DNA of 9,533 nucleotides from Gammaproteobacteria bacterium (GCA_029857655.1 JAOUGR010000064.1:1-9533), one strand, 5' to 3'. Counted from the stretch's first letter, positions 1 to 6,828 are shown. The notes: generated from the sequence alone by a model not told the origin. Program-made: numbers and translations.

Positions 1-729
1 TGCCTTGATCGGCCGGCAGCCGAGATCGGCGGCGGACTCCAGCAATGTCAGGTCCAGCTTTTCGATCGCCGTGTAAAGCGGCAGCACCATGAATGGCAGA
101 TAGGAATAGACGATGCCGAGATAGACCGCGAAGTCGGTCTGCAGCATCACGATTGGCTCGTCCATGCCCAACCACATCAGGACCTTGTTGATGACGCCGT
201 CGGTCCGAAGCAGGCCGATCCACGCGTAAACACGCAACAGGAACGAGGTCCAGAACGGCAGCATCACGAGGAGCAGCAGCAGGTTGCGCCAGGAGGGCTT
301 CGAGCGAGCGATGCCGTAGGCCATCGGGTAGCCGATCAACAGGCACAGGATCGTCGAAATTCCCGCGGTCAGGATCGAGTTCGCATAGGCATTGCGGTAG
401 AGAGCGTCTTCCCAGAGAAACGCGTAATTGCCCAGGTTGACCTTGAGTTCCATGACCTGCGCGGAGGCCCAGGTGATGAGCGGGTCGTAGGGCGGCATGC
501 CGAGGCGAATGTCGGATACCGAGATCTTCAATACGATCAAGAACGGCACCATGAAGAACAGCAGCAGCCACAGGTAGGGCACGCCGGTCACGGCCGTGCG
601 CCCGGTCATGCCCCAGCCCCTGAGCCGGCTGCTGGCCCAGCGATACGGCCCCAGGGAACGGATCCACGCCATCAGTTCCGCCAGCACGAACGGGGAACTG
701 TCGTTGACCGACGTGCGGCGGCGGCTCAC
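1..729 (-). CDS. potH: Polyamine ABC transporter permease PotH (SpuG-like), partial
   Basis: Inner-membrane permease of a putrescine/spermidine ABC importer. It would pair with PotI, expected beyond base 1, and be driven by PotG. The 243 visible codons run off the window, so the last quarter is missing (E. coli PotH is about 317 residues). I see hydrophobic segments near residues 50-70, 117-141, 149-173 and 199-222. PotH-like stretches are PYLWLLLFFMVPFLIVLKIS, LLIGYPMAYGIARSKPSWRN, SFLLRVYAWIGLL and LPFMVLPLYTAI. The start of the EAA loop that contacts the ATPase is present (E231-S-A-A-D-L-G237). The chosen start is GTG at 729, which shares GTGA with the potG stop and suggests translational coupling. 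An ATG at 672 (residue 20) is an alternative and would give an N-terminus closer to the usual length. Family assignment is secure; the start is less so. Confidence 0.95.
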   Translation of the reverse strand, partial: MSRRRTSVNDSSPFVLAELMAWIRSLGPYRWASSRLRGWGMTGRTAVTGVPYLWLLLFFMVPFLIVLKISVSDIRLGMPPYDPLITWASAQVMELKVNLGNYAFLWEDALYRNAYANSILTAGISTILCLLIGYPMAYGIARSKPSWRNLLLLLVMLPFWTSFLLRVYAWIGLLRTDGVINKVLMWLGMDEPIVMLQTDFAVYLGIVYSYLPFMVLPLYTAIEKLDLTLLESAADLGCRPIKA

Positions 730-1871
730 TGCGTGACCACCACCGGACTCGAGGAATCCCAGAACAGCCAGACCGCCTCGTCCCAGGTAATGGGGCTGCC
801 GCCGGACTGCCGCACGATGTTTGGTTTCGTCACCCTGACGTCGCGACCGCCCGGGAGGCGCACGAGATAAATCGACTGATCCCCGAGATAGGCGATTTCC
901 GCAACGACGCCTTCAACGCGGTTGTCGCCGACGCCCTGGGGCGGGTCGCGCGAAATCTGGATCTTCTCCGGGCGCAGTGCCACCCAGACGGTCGCATTGG
1001 GTGCGGCGCTCACGCCATGGCTGACGTGGAACACGCCGCCCAGATCTGCCGATTTCACCCGCACGTAATCGGGCTCGTCCTCTATCAGGCGCCCCTCGAA
1101 CATGTTTACCGAGCCGATGAAGTCGGCTACGAAACGCGTAACGGGATATTCGTATATTTCGGCGGGTGTACCGACCTGGACGATATCACCGTGATTCATG
1201 ACGCCGATTCGTGAAGCCAGCGTCATCGCCTCTTCCTGGTCGTGCGTGACGACCACAAAGGTGACACCGAGTGTTTCCTGGATGTTGATCAGTTCGAATT
1301 GCGTATGCTGGCGCAGCTTCTTGTCGAGCGCAGCCAATGGCTCATCGAGCAACAGGAGCTTCGGGCGCTTGACCAGTGAGCGAGCGAGCGCGACTCGCTG
1401 GCGCTGGCCGCCCGAGAGCTGATGCGGCGCACGAGTTGCAAATTGTTCCATGCGCACAAGCTTCAGGATCTCGTCGACACGCGAGTCGATCTCGCTCTTT
1501 GGCAGCTTGTCCTGGTGCAGTCCGAATGCGACGTTCTTCCTGACCGTCATGTGCGGAAACAGCGCGTAGGACTGGAACATCATGTTGACCGGCCGCTCAT
1601 AGGGCGGCAGCGAAGTCATGTCCACGCCGTCGATCGAGATCGTGCCCGCGGTCGGCGTTTCGAAGCCCGCCATCATGCGCAGCAACGTGGACTTGCCGCA
1701 GCCCGAACCACCCAGCAGGCAAAAAATCTCGCCGCGATAAATATCGAGCGTGACGTCGTCCACCGCGACGAACTCGCCGAATTTCTTCGTGAGCTTGTCG
1801 ATCCGGACGTAGGGCGTGGCGCCCGGGTCCTTCCAAGGTTCGTTGCGTTCCTCAGGGCGCGGGTTGGCCAT
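726..1871 (-). CDS. potG: Polyamine ABC transporter ATP-binding protein PotG (SpuF-like)
   Basis: Cytoplasmic ATPase that powers polyamine import through PotH/PotI. Numbering below is from the furthest upstream ATG (1880), which gives 384 residues, about the family length. Walker A is GGSGCGKST (57-65), the Q-loop is Q103 in NMMFQSYALFPHM, the ABC signature is LSGGQ (155-159), Walker B is LLLLD-E180, and the switch histidine is H213 in THDQEEAM. The C-terminal third is a TOBE-type regulatory domain with VALRPEKI (300-307) and AYLGDQSIY, as in PotG. All catalytic residues are intact. Three in-frame ATGs lie at 1880, 1877 and 1871. The only Shine-Dalgarno-like run, AGGGGG, directly abuts the first, so I chose 1871 (MANPRPEERN), nine bases downstream of it. 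The gene follows potF after a 66-base gap with a strong hairpin, and its stop overlaps the potH start. Confidence 0.96.
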   Translation of the reverse strand: MANPRPEERNEPWKDPGATPYVRIDKLTKKFGEFVAVDDVTLDIYRGEIFCLLGGSGCGKSTLLRMMAGFETPTAGTISIDGVDMTSLPPYERPVNMMFQSYALFPHMTVRKNVAFGLHQDKLPKSEIDSRVDEILKLVRMEQFATRAPHQLSGGQRQRVALARSLVKRPKLLLLDEPLAALDKKLRQHTQFELINIQETLGVTFVVVTHDQEEAMTLASRIGVMNHGDIVQVGTPAEIYEYPVTRFVADFIGSVNMFEGRLIEDEPDYVRVKSADLGGVFHVSHGVSAAPNATVWVALRPEKIQISRDPPQGVGDNRVEGVVAEIAYLGDQSIYLVRLPGGRDVRVTKPNIVRQSGGSPITWDEAVWLFWDSSSPVVVTQ

Positions 1872-1892
1872 GCGCATCATCCCCCTGGATAC

Positions 1893-1921
1893 AGCCCCGG
1901 CGAACTGTGTTCGCCGGGGCT
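1893..1921 (-). promoter_or_regulatory. Perfect 12-bp hairpin between potF and potG
   Basis: AGCCCCGGCGAA (1893-1904) and TTCGCCGGGGCT (1910-1921) are exact reverse complements separated by five bases. On the transcribed minus strand the hairpin lies just after the potF stop (1938-1940) and ends about six bases before the AGGGGG ribosome site of potG. There is no T-run after it, so it is not a standard intrinsic terminator. By analogy with hairpins after binding-protein genes in other ABC operons, it may protect the potF message or reduce read-through and translation into potG-potH. That role is inference; the stem itself is seen directly. Confidence 0.8.
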
Positions 1922-1937
1922 ATCGCTCAATGCGCGC

Positions 1938-3062
1938 TTATTGTCCGGTGCGGACCCGGGTCCAGGCGCGGTTCAGGTCGCGGCTGAATTCCTGCGATTC
2001 CGCCAGGTGCGAGTGCAGTTTCTTCATGACCTCTTCGGTCGGATAGACGGAAGAATCATTCTTGACGGCATCGTCGACCATGGGCAGCGAGGCAGAATTG
2101 CCGTTCGCGTAGGCAACGTAGTTACTGATGCCTGCCGCGACTTGCGGTTCCATGATGAAGTTCAGGAATGCATGCGCATTATTCGGATGCGGCGCGTCGG
2201 CCGGGATCGCCAGCATGTCGAACCACATGATCGCGCCTTCCTTCGGGATCGTGTATGCAACATTGACCGGTGTCTCGGCTTCCGCACCGCGGGCTTGCGC
2301 CTGCAGGATGTCTCCACTCCAACCCAGTGTCACGCAAATCTCACCGGTCGCCAGGTCGTTGATGTACTGCGAGGAATGGAAATAGCGCACGTACGGACGT
2401 ACCTTCAGCAGGAGCTCTTCGGCAGCCGCCAGGTCTTCCGCCTTCTCGCTGTTCGGATCACGGCCCAGGTAGATCAACGCAGAATCCATCACCTCACTCG
2501 GCGCATCGAGCATCGAGATGCCGCACTTTGCCAGCTTCGCCGCGATGGCCGGATCGAACACTGCGCTCCAGCTGTCGAGCGTATCGGTGCCGAGCGCCTT
2601 CTTGACCATGTCCGGGTTGTAGCCGATACCGGTCGTGCCCCAAAGGTAATTGATGGCGTACTGGTTGCCGGGATCATGCGCCGCGACGCGCTGCATGACC
2701 TCCGGGTCCATGTTGACCAGGTTCGGCAGCTTCGACTTGTCCAGCTTCAGGAAGACGCCGGCCTTGATCTGGCGCTCGAGGAAATTCGCCGACGGCACGA
2801 CCACGTCGTAGCCGGTGCGACCCGCCAGCAGCTTGGTCTCCAGCACTTCGTTCGAGTCAAACACGTCGTACGTAACCTTGATGCCGGTCTTGGCCTCGAA
2901 GTCCGCAATCGTGGTCTCACCGATGTAATCGGACCAGTTGTAGACAAACAAAACCTTTTCTTCGGGTCTTGCCGCTTCGGCGGCCTCATCTTTCTTGCCT
3001 CCGCAGGCGGCCAGCATTGCAACGGCCACGACGAGCAGCCCGAGACGAATTTCACTGCGCAT
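1938..3062 (-). CDS. potF: Polyamine-binding lipoprotein PotF (SpuD/SpuE-like)
   Basis: Substrate-binding component of the importer, 374 residues. The N-terminus is a lipoprotein signal: R2/R6, hydrophobic LGLLVVAVAM, then lipobox LAAC with Cys20 and Gly at +2. It should therefore be membrane-tethered rather than free as E. coli PotF is. Ligand-site positions recalled from E. coli PotF are present: W43-S44-D45 (NWSDYI), S91 (VVPSANFL), E190 (DAPSE), W248 and D251 (GWSGD), and D282. The equivalent of PotF F276 is Trp280 (MWFDML), as in spermidine-type binders, and L348 is replaced by His352. An upstream in-frame ATG (3074) lies inside the Shine-Dalgarno itself. GGAGG sits a few bases before the ATG at 3062, which fixes that start. 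It is the first transporter gene, preceded by a 124-base gap with a possible promoter. Substrate could be putrescine, spermidine or both. Confidence 0.95.
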   Translation of the reverse strand: MRSEIRLGLLVVAVAMLAACGGKKDEAAEAARPEEKVLFVYNWSDYIGETTIADFEAKTGIKVTYDVFDSNEVLETKLLAGRTGYDVVVPSANFLERQIKAGVFLKLDKSKLPNLVNMDPEVMQRVAAHDPGNQYAINYLWGTTGIGYNPDMVKKALGTDTLDSWSAVFDPAIAAKLAKCGISMLDAPSEVMDSALIYLGRDPNSEKAEDLAAAEELLLKVRPYVRYFHSSQYINDLATGEICVTLGWSGDILQAQARGAEAETPVNVAYTIPKEGAIMWFDMLAIPADAPHPNNAHAFLNFIMEPQVAAGISNYVAYANGNSASLPMVDDAVKNDSSVYPTEEVMKKLHSHLAESQEFSRDLNRAWTRVRTGQ

Positions 3063-3076
3063 GATTTCCTCCATTG

Positions 3077-3091
3077 CCGGGCGTCGCCCGG
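3077..3091 (-). promoter_or_regulatory. Small hairpin in the potF leader
   Basis: CCGGGC (3077-3082) and GCCCGG (3086-3091) form a 6-bp all-GC stem with a three-base loop. In the potF mRNA it ends about four bases before the GGAGG ribosome site, so it could influence initiation. It is short, and GC-rich DNA produces such stems by chance, so the regulatory role is weakly supported. Confidence 0.35.
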
Positions 3092-3142
3092 ACCCCTTTC
3101 CTCATTATCGTCCGGACTCAGGTATCCGGTACTTGTACGCCT

Positions 3143-3151
3143 AATATATCA
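3143..3151 (-). promoter_or_regulatory. Possible extended -10 promoter for potFGH
   Basis: Reading the minus strand, TGATATATT fits TGn followed by TATATT (five of six to TATAAT), an extended -10 element. It lies in the only AT-rich spot of the 124-base spuC-potF gap and would give a leader of roughly 75 bases. No convincing -35 is found at 16-18 bases. An internal promoter would let the transporter be expressed apart from the upstream catabolic genes. This is inference from motif and position. Confidence 0.35.
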
Positions 3152-3186
3152 GCGGTCGGCCGGACTGCGCGCCCCAAGCGTCGACC

Positions 3187-4578
3187 TTAAGCGTCACCGA
3201 TGTCCGCAGCCGTCAGATCCAGGCATCGGCGTGCTTTTTCGACCAGCTCGTCCACCTGGGCCTTCTCAATGACCAGGGGCGGGGCAATGATCATGGTGTC
3301 CCGCACGGCCCGCATCACGAGGCCATTGGCAAAGCAATGATCCCGGCAGATCAGCCCGGTGTCTCCCCTGTTACGAAACAAGGTCTTGCTGCCCTTATGT
3401 GCGACGAGTTCCAGCGCCCCGATCAGCCCGACGCCCCGGACTTCGCCCACCAGCGGATGATCGGCAAGCTCCCGCCAGCGCTTCTGCAGGTAGGGACCGA
3501 TGTCCTCATGCACCCGCTCGACCAGACGCTCGCGCCGCATGATCGCGAGATTCTCGATTGCGACCGCGCAGGCGACCGGATGCCCCGACCAGGTGAATCC
3601 GTGGTTGAATTCGCCGCCCTTTTCGATCAATACGTCCGCGACGCGGTCGGAGACCATCGCGCCGCCGAGCGGCTGGTAGCCTGACGTCAGGCCCTTGGCG
3701 ATGGTCATGAAGTCTGGCTCGAAGCCGAAGTGCTCGCAGCCGAACCAGCACCCGGTGCGGCCGAATCCGCAGATCACCTCGTCGGCGATCAGGAGAATTC
3801 CGTACTCGCGGCAGATCCGCTGGATCTCCGGCCAGTAGGTATCGGGCGGAATGATCACGCCACCGGCGCCCTGGATCGGCTCGCCGATGAAGGCGGCAAC
3901 TCGCTCAGGGCCGAGTTCCTCGATCTTCTCCCTGAGGCGGCGTGCGGCCCGCAGGCCGTACTCGTCCGGGGTCAAGTCGATGCCGTTCTCGTACCAGTAG
4001 GGCTGCTCGATGTGGACGACATCCGGGATCGGCAGCCCGCCCTGGGCGTGCATCGCCGCCATGCCGCCGAGACTGGCGCCCGCCATTGTGCTGCCGTGAT
4101 AGGCGTTGATGCGGCTGATGATGACGCTGCGCTTCGGCTGACCCATCAGGTCCCAGTAGCGGCGGGTCATGCGTACGATCGTGTCATTCGCCTCGGAACC
4201 GGAGTTCGTATAGAACACGCGCTTGAATTGCGGTGGTGTCAGCTCGGCAAGCAGCCGCGAAAGTTCGATAGCCGGCGGATGGGCGCTCTTGAAGAAGCTG
4301 TTGTAGAAGGGCAGCTCGCGCATCTGGCGCGCCGCGACATCGGCAAGCTCATTGCGTCCATAGCCGATATTGACGCACCAGAGTCCGGACATGCCGTCCA
4401 GGATCTGGCGGCCCTCGGAATCGTAGAGATAGACACCCTCGGCACGCGTGATGATCCGCGAGCCTTCAGCAGCCAGCGCCCGGAAATCGGTGAATGGATG
4501 CAGGTAATGCCGTGCATCGAGTTCCTGCCAGTCGCGGGTTGCCCGTTCCGATTGCTTGATGCGTGGCTTCGCGCTCAT
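3187..4578 (-). CDS. spuC: Polyamine (putrescine):pyruvate aminotransferase SpuC
   Basis: Class III PLP-dependent aminotransferase of 463 residues, a full family length. It is expected to move the terminal amine of putrescine or a related polyamine to pyruvate, giving 4-aminobutanal and alanine in the cytoplasm. Visible motifs are GLWCVNIGYGR (66-75), NSGSEAND (125-132, phosphate-binding region), YHGST (160-164), EPIQGAGGV (233-241), D266 in ADEVICGFGRTG (contacts the pyridine nitrogen) and K295 in IAKGLTSGY (Schiff-base lysine). Sequence runs such as LPFYNSFFKSAHPP, HIEQPYWY, LADHPLVGE and DTMIIAPPLVI closely resemble Pseudomonas SpuC as I recall it. Its ATG lies 13 bases after the spuB stop, with a weak CAGGCGA ribosome site, so the two are probably cotranscribed. 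Omega-amino acid:pyruvate aminotransferases are the nearest alternative; the neighbours favour the polyamine role. Confidence 0.92.
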   Translation of the reverse strand: MSAKPRIKQSERATRDWQELDARHYLHPFTDFRALAAEGSRIITRAEGVYLYDSEGRQILDGMSGLWCVNIGYGRNELADVAARQMRELPFYNSFFKSAHPPAIELSRLLAELTPPQFKRVFYTNSGSEANDTIVRMTRRYWDLMGQPKRSVIISRINAYHGSTMAGASLGGMAAMHAQGGLPIPDVVHIEQPYWYENGIDLTPDEYGLRAARRLREKIEELGPERVAAFIGEPIQGAGGVIIPPDTYWPEIQRICREYGILLIADEVICGFGRTGCWFGCEHFGFEPDFMTIAKGLTSGYQPLGGAMVSDRVADVLIEKGGEFNHGFTWSGHPVACAVAIENLAIMRRERLVERVHEDIGPYLQKRWRELADHPLVGEVRGVGLIGALELVAHKGSKTLFRNRGDTGLICRDHCFANGLVMRAVRDTMIIAPPLVIEKAQVDELVEKARRCLDLTAADIGDA

Positions 4579-4591
4579 GTGGTTTCGCCTG

Positions 4592-5926
4592 TCAGACGTT
4601 CAGCAGCAGGTGCTCACGTTCCCACGAACTGATTACTCGCGAGAATGTTTCGTATTCATTTTCCTTGACCGCGCCGTAGGCCGCGACGAATCGCTCGCCG
4701 AACACCTCGACCAGCGGCTTGCATCCCCGCAGCATCGCGAGCGCATCCGAAAGCGTCATGGGCAGCGAAAATGGCAATTCATAGGCCGAGCCCGTGATCG
4801 GCTCGGTCGGCTTCAGGCCCTCGATCATGCCCAGATAGCCGCAGGCCAGCGAGGCCGCGATCGCGAGGTATGGGTTGGCGTCGGCACCGCCCAGGCGGTT
4901 CTCGATGCGGCGCGCCTGGGGTTCGGAAAACGGCACGCGCAGGCCAGCGGTGCGATTGTCGAGGCCCCACTGCACATTGATCGGCGCCATGTTGTAGCGC
5001 GTGATGCGACGGTAGCTATTGACGTTCGGCGCGAACAGCGACATCGACGCCGGCAGGTATTTCTGCAACCCGGCGATATACGCCTCGAACAGCGGTGACG
5101 CCTTGCCTTCGTCATCGCTGAAGATATTGGCACCGGTCTTGCTGTCCACGATGCTCTGGTGGATGTGCATCGCGCTGCCGGGCTCGGTGGCCAGCGGCTT
5201 TGCCATGAATGTCGCATACATCTTGTGGCGCAATGCGGCCTCGCGCGCCGTGCGCTTGAACAGGAATGCCTGGTCGGCGAGATCCATCGCGTCGCCGTGG
5301 ATCAGGTTGATTTCCATCTGCGCCGCGCCCGCCTCGTGGATCAGCGTGTCGATGTCGAGGTTCTGCGCTTCGCAGAACGCGTAGATGTCGTCGAACAAGG
5401 GATCGAATTCGTTGACCGCAGCGATGCTGTAGGCCTGGCGGCCGACTTCCGGCCTGCCAGAGCGGCCGACGGGAGGCTTCAGCGGATAATCCGCGTCGAT
5501 ATTCGGCTCGACCAGATAAAATTCCAGTTCCGGCGCGACCACCGGCTGCCATCCGCGTGCAGCGTAGAGATCGAGCACGCGGCGCAGGACGTAGCGTGGC
5601 GACATGGGCACCGGGCGCCCGTCGTCATAGAAGCAGTCGTGGATGACTTGCGCAGTGGGCTCCGCGGCCCAGGGCACGACCCGGATTGTCTTCGGATCGC
5701 CGATCAGGTCGATATCGATTTCCGACGGGTGAATCGCGCTGTCATCATCCGGATATTCACCCGTGACGGTCTGCAGGAAAATGGATTCCGGCAGGCGCAT
5801 ACCCTCGTCTTCCGCGTATTTCTCGGCCGGCATGATCTTGCCGCGTGCAACGCCGGCCATGTCGGGAATGATCGCCTCGACCTCGGTGATCGAGTGGTCG
5901 CGCAGGAATTGCTGGATTTCGCTCAT
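4592..5926 (-). CDS. spuB: Gamma-glutamylpolyamine synthetase SpuB (glutamine synthetase fold)
   Basis: ATP-dependent ligase that joins the gamma-carboxyl of glutamate to an amine of putrescine or another polyamine, the first step of the glutamylation route. It has 444 residues. Glutamine-synthetase landmarks are present: E133/E135 in PELEFYLVE (metal site), E198 and E205 in HEAGAAQMEINL, H254/H256 in SAMHIHQS, NSYRR (303-307), E342 in RIENR and GADANPY (347-353). The ending VISSWEREHLLLNV and the runs KGMRLPES-like (EGMRLPES), LQTVTG and VGRSGRPEVGRQ match the Pseudomonas SpuB type rather than E. coli PuuA. The frame is open upstream to 6025, but the ATG at 5926 is chosen because it overlaps the puuD stop as ATGA and aligns with the family N-terminus (MSEIQQFLRD). 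The ribosome site is only a weak CAGGCGA. Exact amine preference cannot be read from sequence. Confidence 0.93.
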   Translation of the reverse strand: MSEIQQFLRDHSITEVEAIIPDMAGVARGKIMPAEKYAEDEGMRLPESIFLQTVTGEYPDDDSAIHPSEIDIDLIGDPKTIRVVPWAAEPTAQVIHDCFYDDGRPVPMSPRYVLRRVLDLYAARGWQPVVAPELEFYLVEPNIDADYPLKPPVGRSGRPEVGRQAYSIAAVNEFDPLFDDIYAFCEAQNLDIDTLIHEAGAAQMEINLIHGDAMDLADQAFLFKRTAREAALRHKMYATFMAKPLATEPGSAMHIHQSIVDSKTGANIFSDDEGKASPLFEAYIAGLQKYLPASMSLFAPNVNSYRRITRYNMAPINVQWGLDNRTAGLRVPFSEPQARRIENRLGGADANPYLAIAASLACGYLGMIEGLKPTEPITGSAYELPFSLPMTLSDALAMLRGCKPLVEVFGERFVAAYGAVKENEYETFSRVISSWEREHLLLNV

Positions 5927-6675
5927 GTGGCTCGCCTGGCAGCGCGTGCGCGTCCGGCCTCGCCAAAGGCCGCGAACAGCGCGCGGGAAAACGGATTGTC
6001 CATGACCTTCCACTCCGGATGCCATTGCACGGCAAGCGCAAAAGCCGGTGCACCGTCGATGCGAAACGCCTCTATCACGCCATCCTCCGCTACCGCTTCC
6101 GTGAGCAGACCGGCGCCGAGACGCCCGACGCCCTGGGAATGTACGGAATTGACCTTGATGCGGCGCTGGCCCGCCAGACCATGCAGCAATCCGCCGTCAG
6201 TCAGCTCGATGTCGTGAGCCGGAGCGTACTGCGCATCGAGCGGTTGCGTCGGGTCTTCTCGATGATCGAGCTTTCCGGGCTGCTCCTGCAGTTTTTGCAC
6301 CAGCGAACCGCCAAATGCCACATTCATTTCCTGGAAGCCCCGGCAGATGCCGAATACCGGCAGGCCTGCCTTCACGGCTCTCGTGATCATCGGCAGGGTT
6401 GTCGCATCCCGCTCGGGATCATGCAGCGTGTCGGGCGTCGCGGGCTCACCCTGGTAGCGCAGCGGCTCGACATTCGAGGCACTGCCCGTGAACAGGATGC
6501 CGTCGAAGGAGTCCAGCCAGTCCTGCAGGTGCTGCTCGCCCAGCGCCGGCACGAGCACGGGCACCGCGTCGGCCGCCTGGGCCACGGCGTTGATGTACTT
6601 CTCGCCGACGCAGTGGAACCAGTGGTGGCCCAAAAAGCGGCGATCGGCCGGGATACCGATGACAGGCTTGCGCAT
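5923..6675 (-). CDS. puuD: Gamma-glutamyl-GABA hydrolase PuuD (SpuA)
   Basis: Class I glutamine-amidotransferase-like hydrolase (peptidase C26 family) of 250 residues, near the family length. It cleaves gamma-glutamyl-GABA to GABA and glutamate, the last step of the glutamylation pathway, in the cytoplasm. The nucleophile is C111 in GICRGFQEMN, and the partner residues are H219 and E221 in QWHPEW. LFTGSASNVEP (61-71) and the DPERD run are typical of PuuD. The last dozen residues are Arg/Ala-rich (GRARAARRAT) and look like a disposable tail. The ATG at 6675 has no good Shine-Dalgarno. It is the first gene of the leftward operon, and its stop overlaps the spuB start. An AT-rich block (TAAAAT on the minus strand, 6691-6696) lies just upstream but without a recognisable -35, which would fit activator-dependent expression. 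Confidence 0.94.
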   Translation of the reverse strand: MRKPVIGIPADRRFLGHHWFHCVGEKYINAVAQAADAVPVLVPALGEQHLQDWLDSFDGILFTGSASNVEPLRYQGEPATPDTLHDPERDATTLPMITRAVKAGLPVFGICRGFQEMNVAFGGSLVQKLQEQPGKLDHREDPTQPLDAQYAPAHDIELTDGGLLHGLAGQRRIKVNSVHSQGVGRLGAGLLTEAVAEDGVIEAFRIDGAPAFALAVQWHPEWKVMDNPFSRALFAAFGEAGRARAARRAT

Positions 6676-6723
6676 TGACGTCTGTTAATTATTTTAAACG
6701 GACTCCCAGTATGGGGGCCCATT

Positions 6724-6749
6724 CAACAGGCCTATTGTCTCACAACAGG
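6724..6749. promoter_or_regulatory. Clustered operator-like half-sites (CAACAGG)
   Basis: Three heptamers occur in 26 bases: CAACAGG (6724-6730), its inverted near-copy CCTATTG (6731-6737, one mismatch) and CAACAGG again (6743-6749). The outer two are 19 bases apart, about two helical turns. The right pair makes an imperfect dyad, CCTATTGT-CTC-ACAACAGG, with seven of eight bases matching. This looks like a binding site for a dimeric repressor or activator. It does not resemble the E. coli PuuR site I recall, so the regulator is unknown. Confidence 0.45.
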
Positions 6750-6757
6750 GGGGGTCC

Positions 6758-6769
6758 GCGCCCGGGCGC
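6758..6769. repeat. Perfect 12-bp palindrome GCGCCCGGGCGC
   Basis: A 12-base self-complementary sequence lies between the half-site cluster and the puuA promoter candidate. It could be part of an operator, but palindromes of this base composition arise easily in GC-rich DNA. Confidence 0.4.
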
Positions 6770-6813
6770 CGGAAGTGGGAAAACAGGCTGTGAATGCCTG
6801 CTTTTGGCCAATC

Positions 6814-6828
6814 GGGCCAGTATTTTGC
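6814..6828 (+). promoter_or_regulatory. Sigma-54-like promoter element upstream of puuA
   Basis: GGGCCAGTATTTTGC has the invariant GG (6815-6816) and GC (6827-6828) separated by ten bases, and the T-rich run before GC typical of RpoN promoters (consensus TGGCAC-N5-TTGC). Several -24 box positions deviate. A start near 6840 would give an 85-base leader. Nitrogen control through an NtrC- or CbrB-type activator is plausible for polyamine catabolism. TGGCC-N5-GGCCA (6805-6819) overlaps the -24 box. No typical NtrC site (TGCAC...GTGCA) was found upstream. Confidence 0.3.

Noticed and set aside
1893..1921. Intrinsic terminator after potF
   Set aside because: The stem is strong, but no T-run follows on the transcribed strand and potG begins immediately after, so a true terminator is unlikely.
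1422..3272. A 616-codon open frame on the plus strand, antisense to potF and the start of potG
   Set aside because: It lies opposite well-conserved genes, its translation is Arg/His/Val/Asp-rich with no recognisable domain, and long antisense frames are expected from the codon bias of GC-rich genes.
3730..4632. A 300-codon plus-strand open frame opposite spuC
   Set aside because: Same pattern of antisense shadow to a clear enzyme gene, without domain or start signal.
5927..6025. N-terminal extension of spuB by 33 codons to an upstream ATG
   Set aside because: It would overlap puuD by about 100 bases and adds non-family sequence; the ATGA overlap start at 5926 fits the family N-terminus.
5159..6217. 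A 352-codon plus-strand open frame across spuB and puuD
   Set aside because: It spans two genes encoded on the other strand, has low-complexity composition and no ribosome site; a shadow frame.
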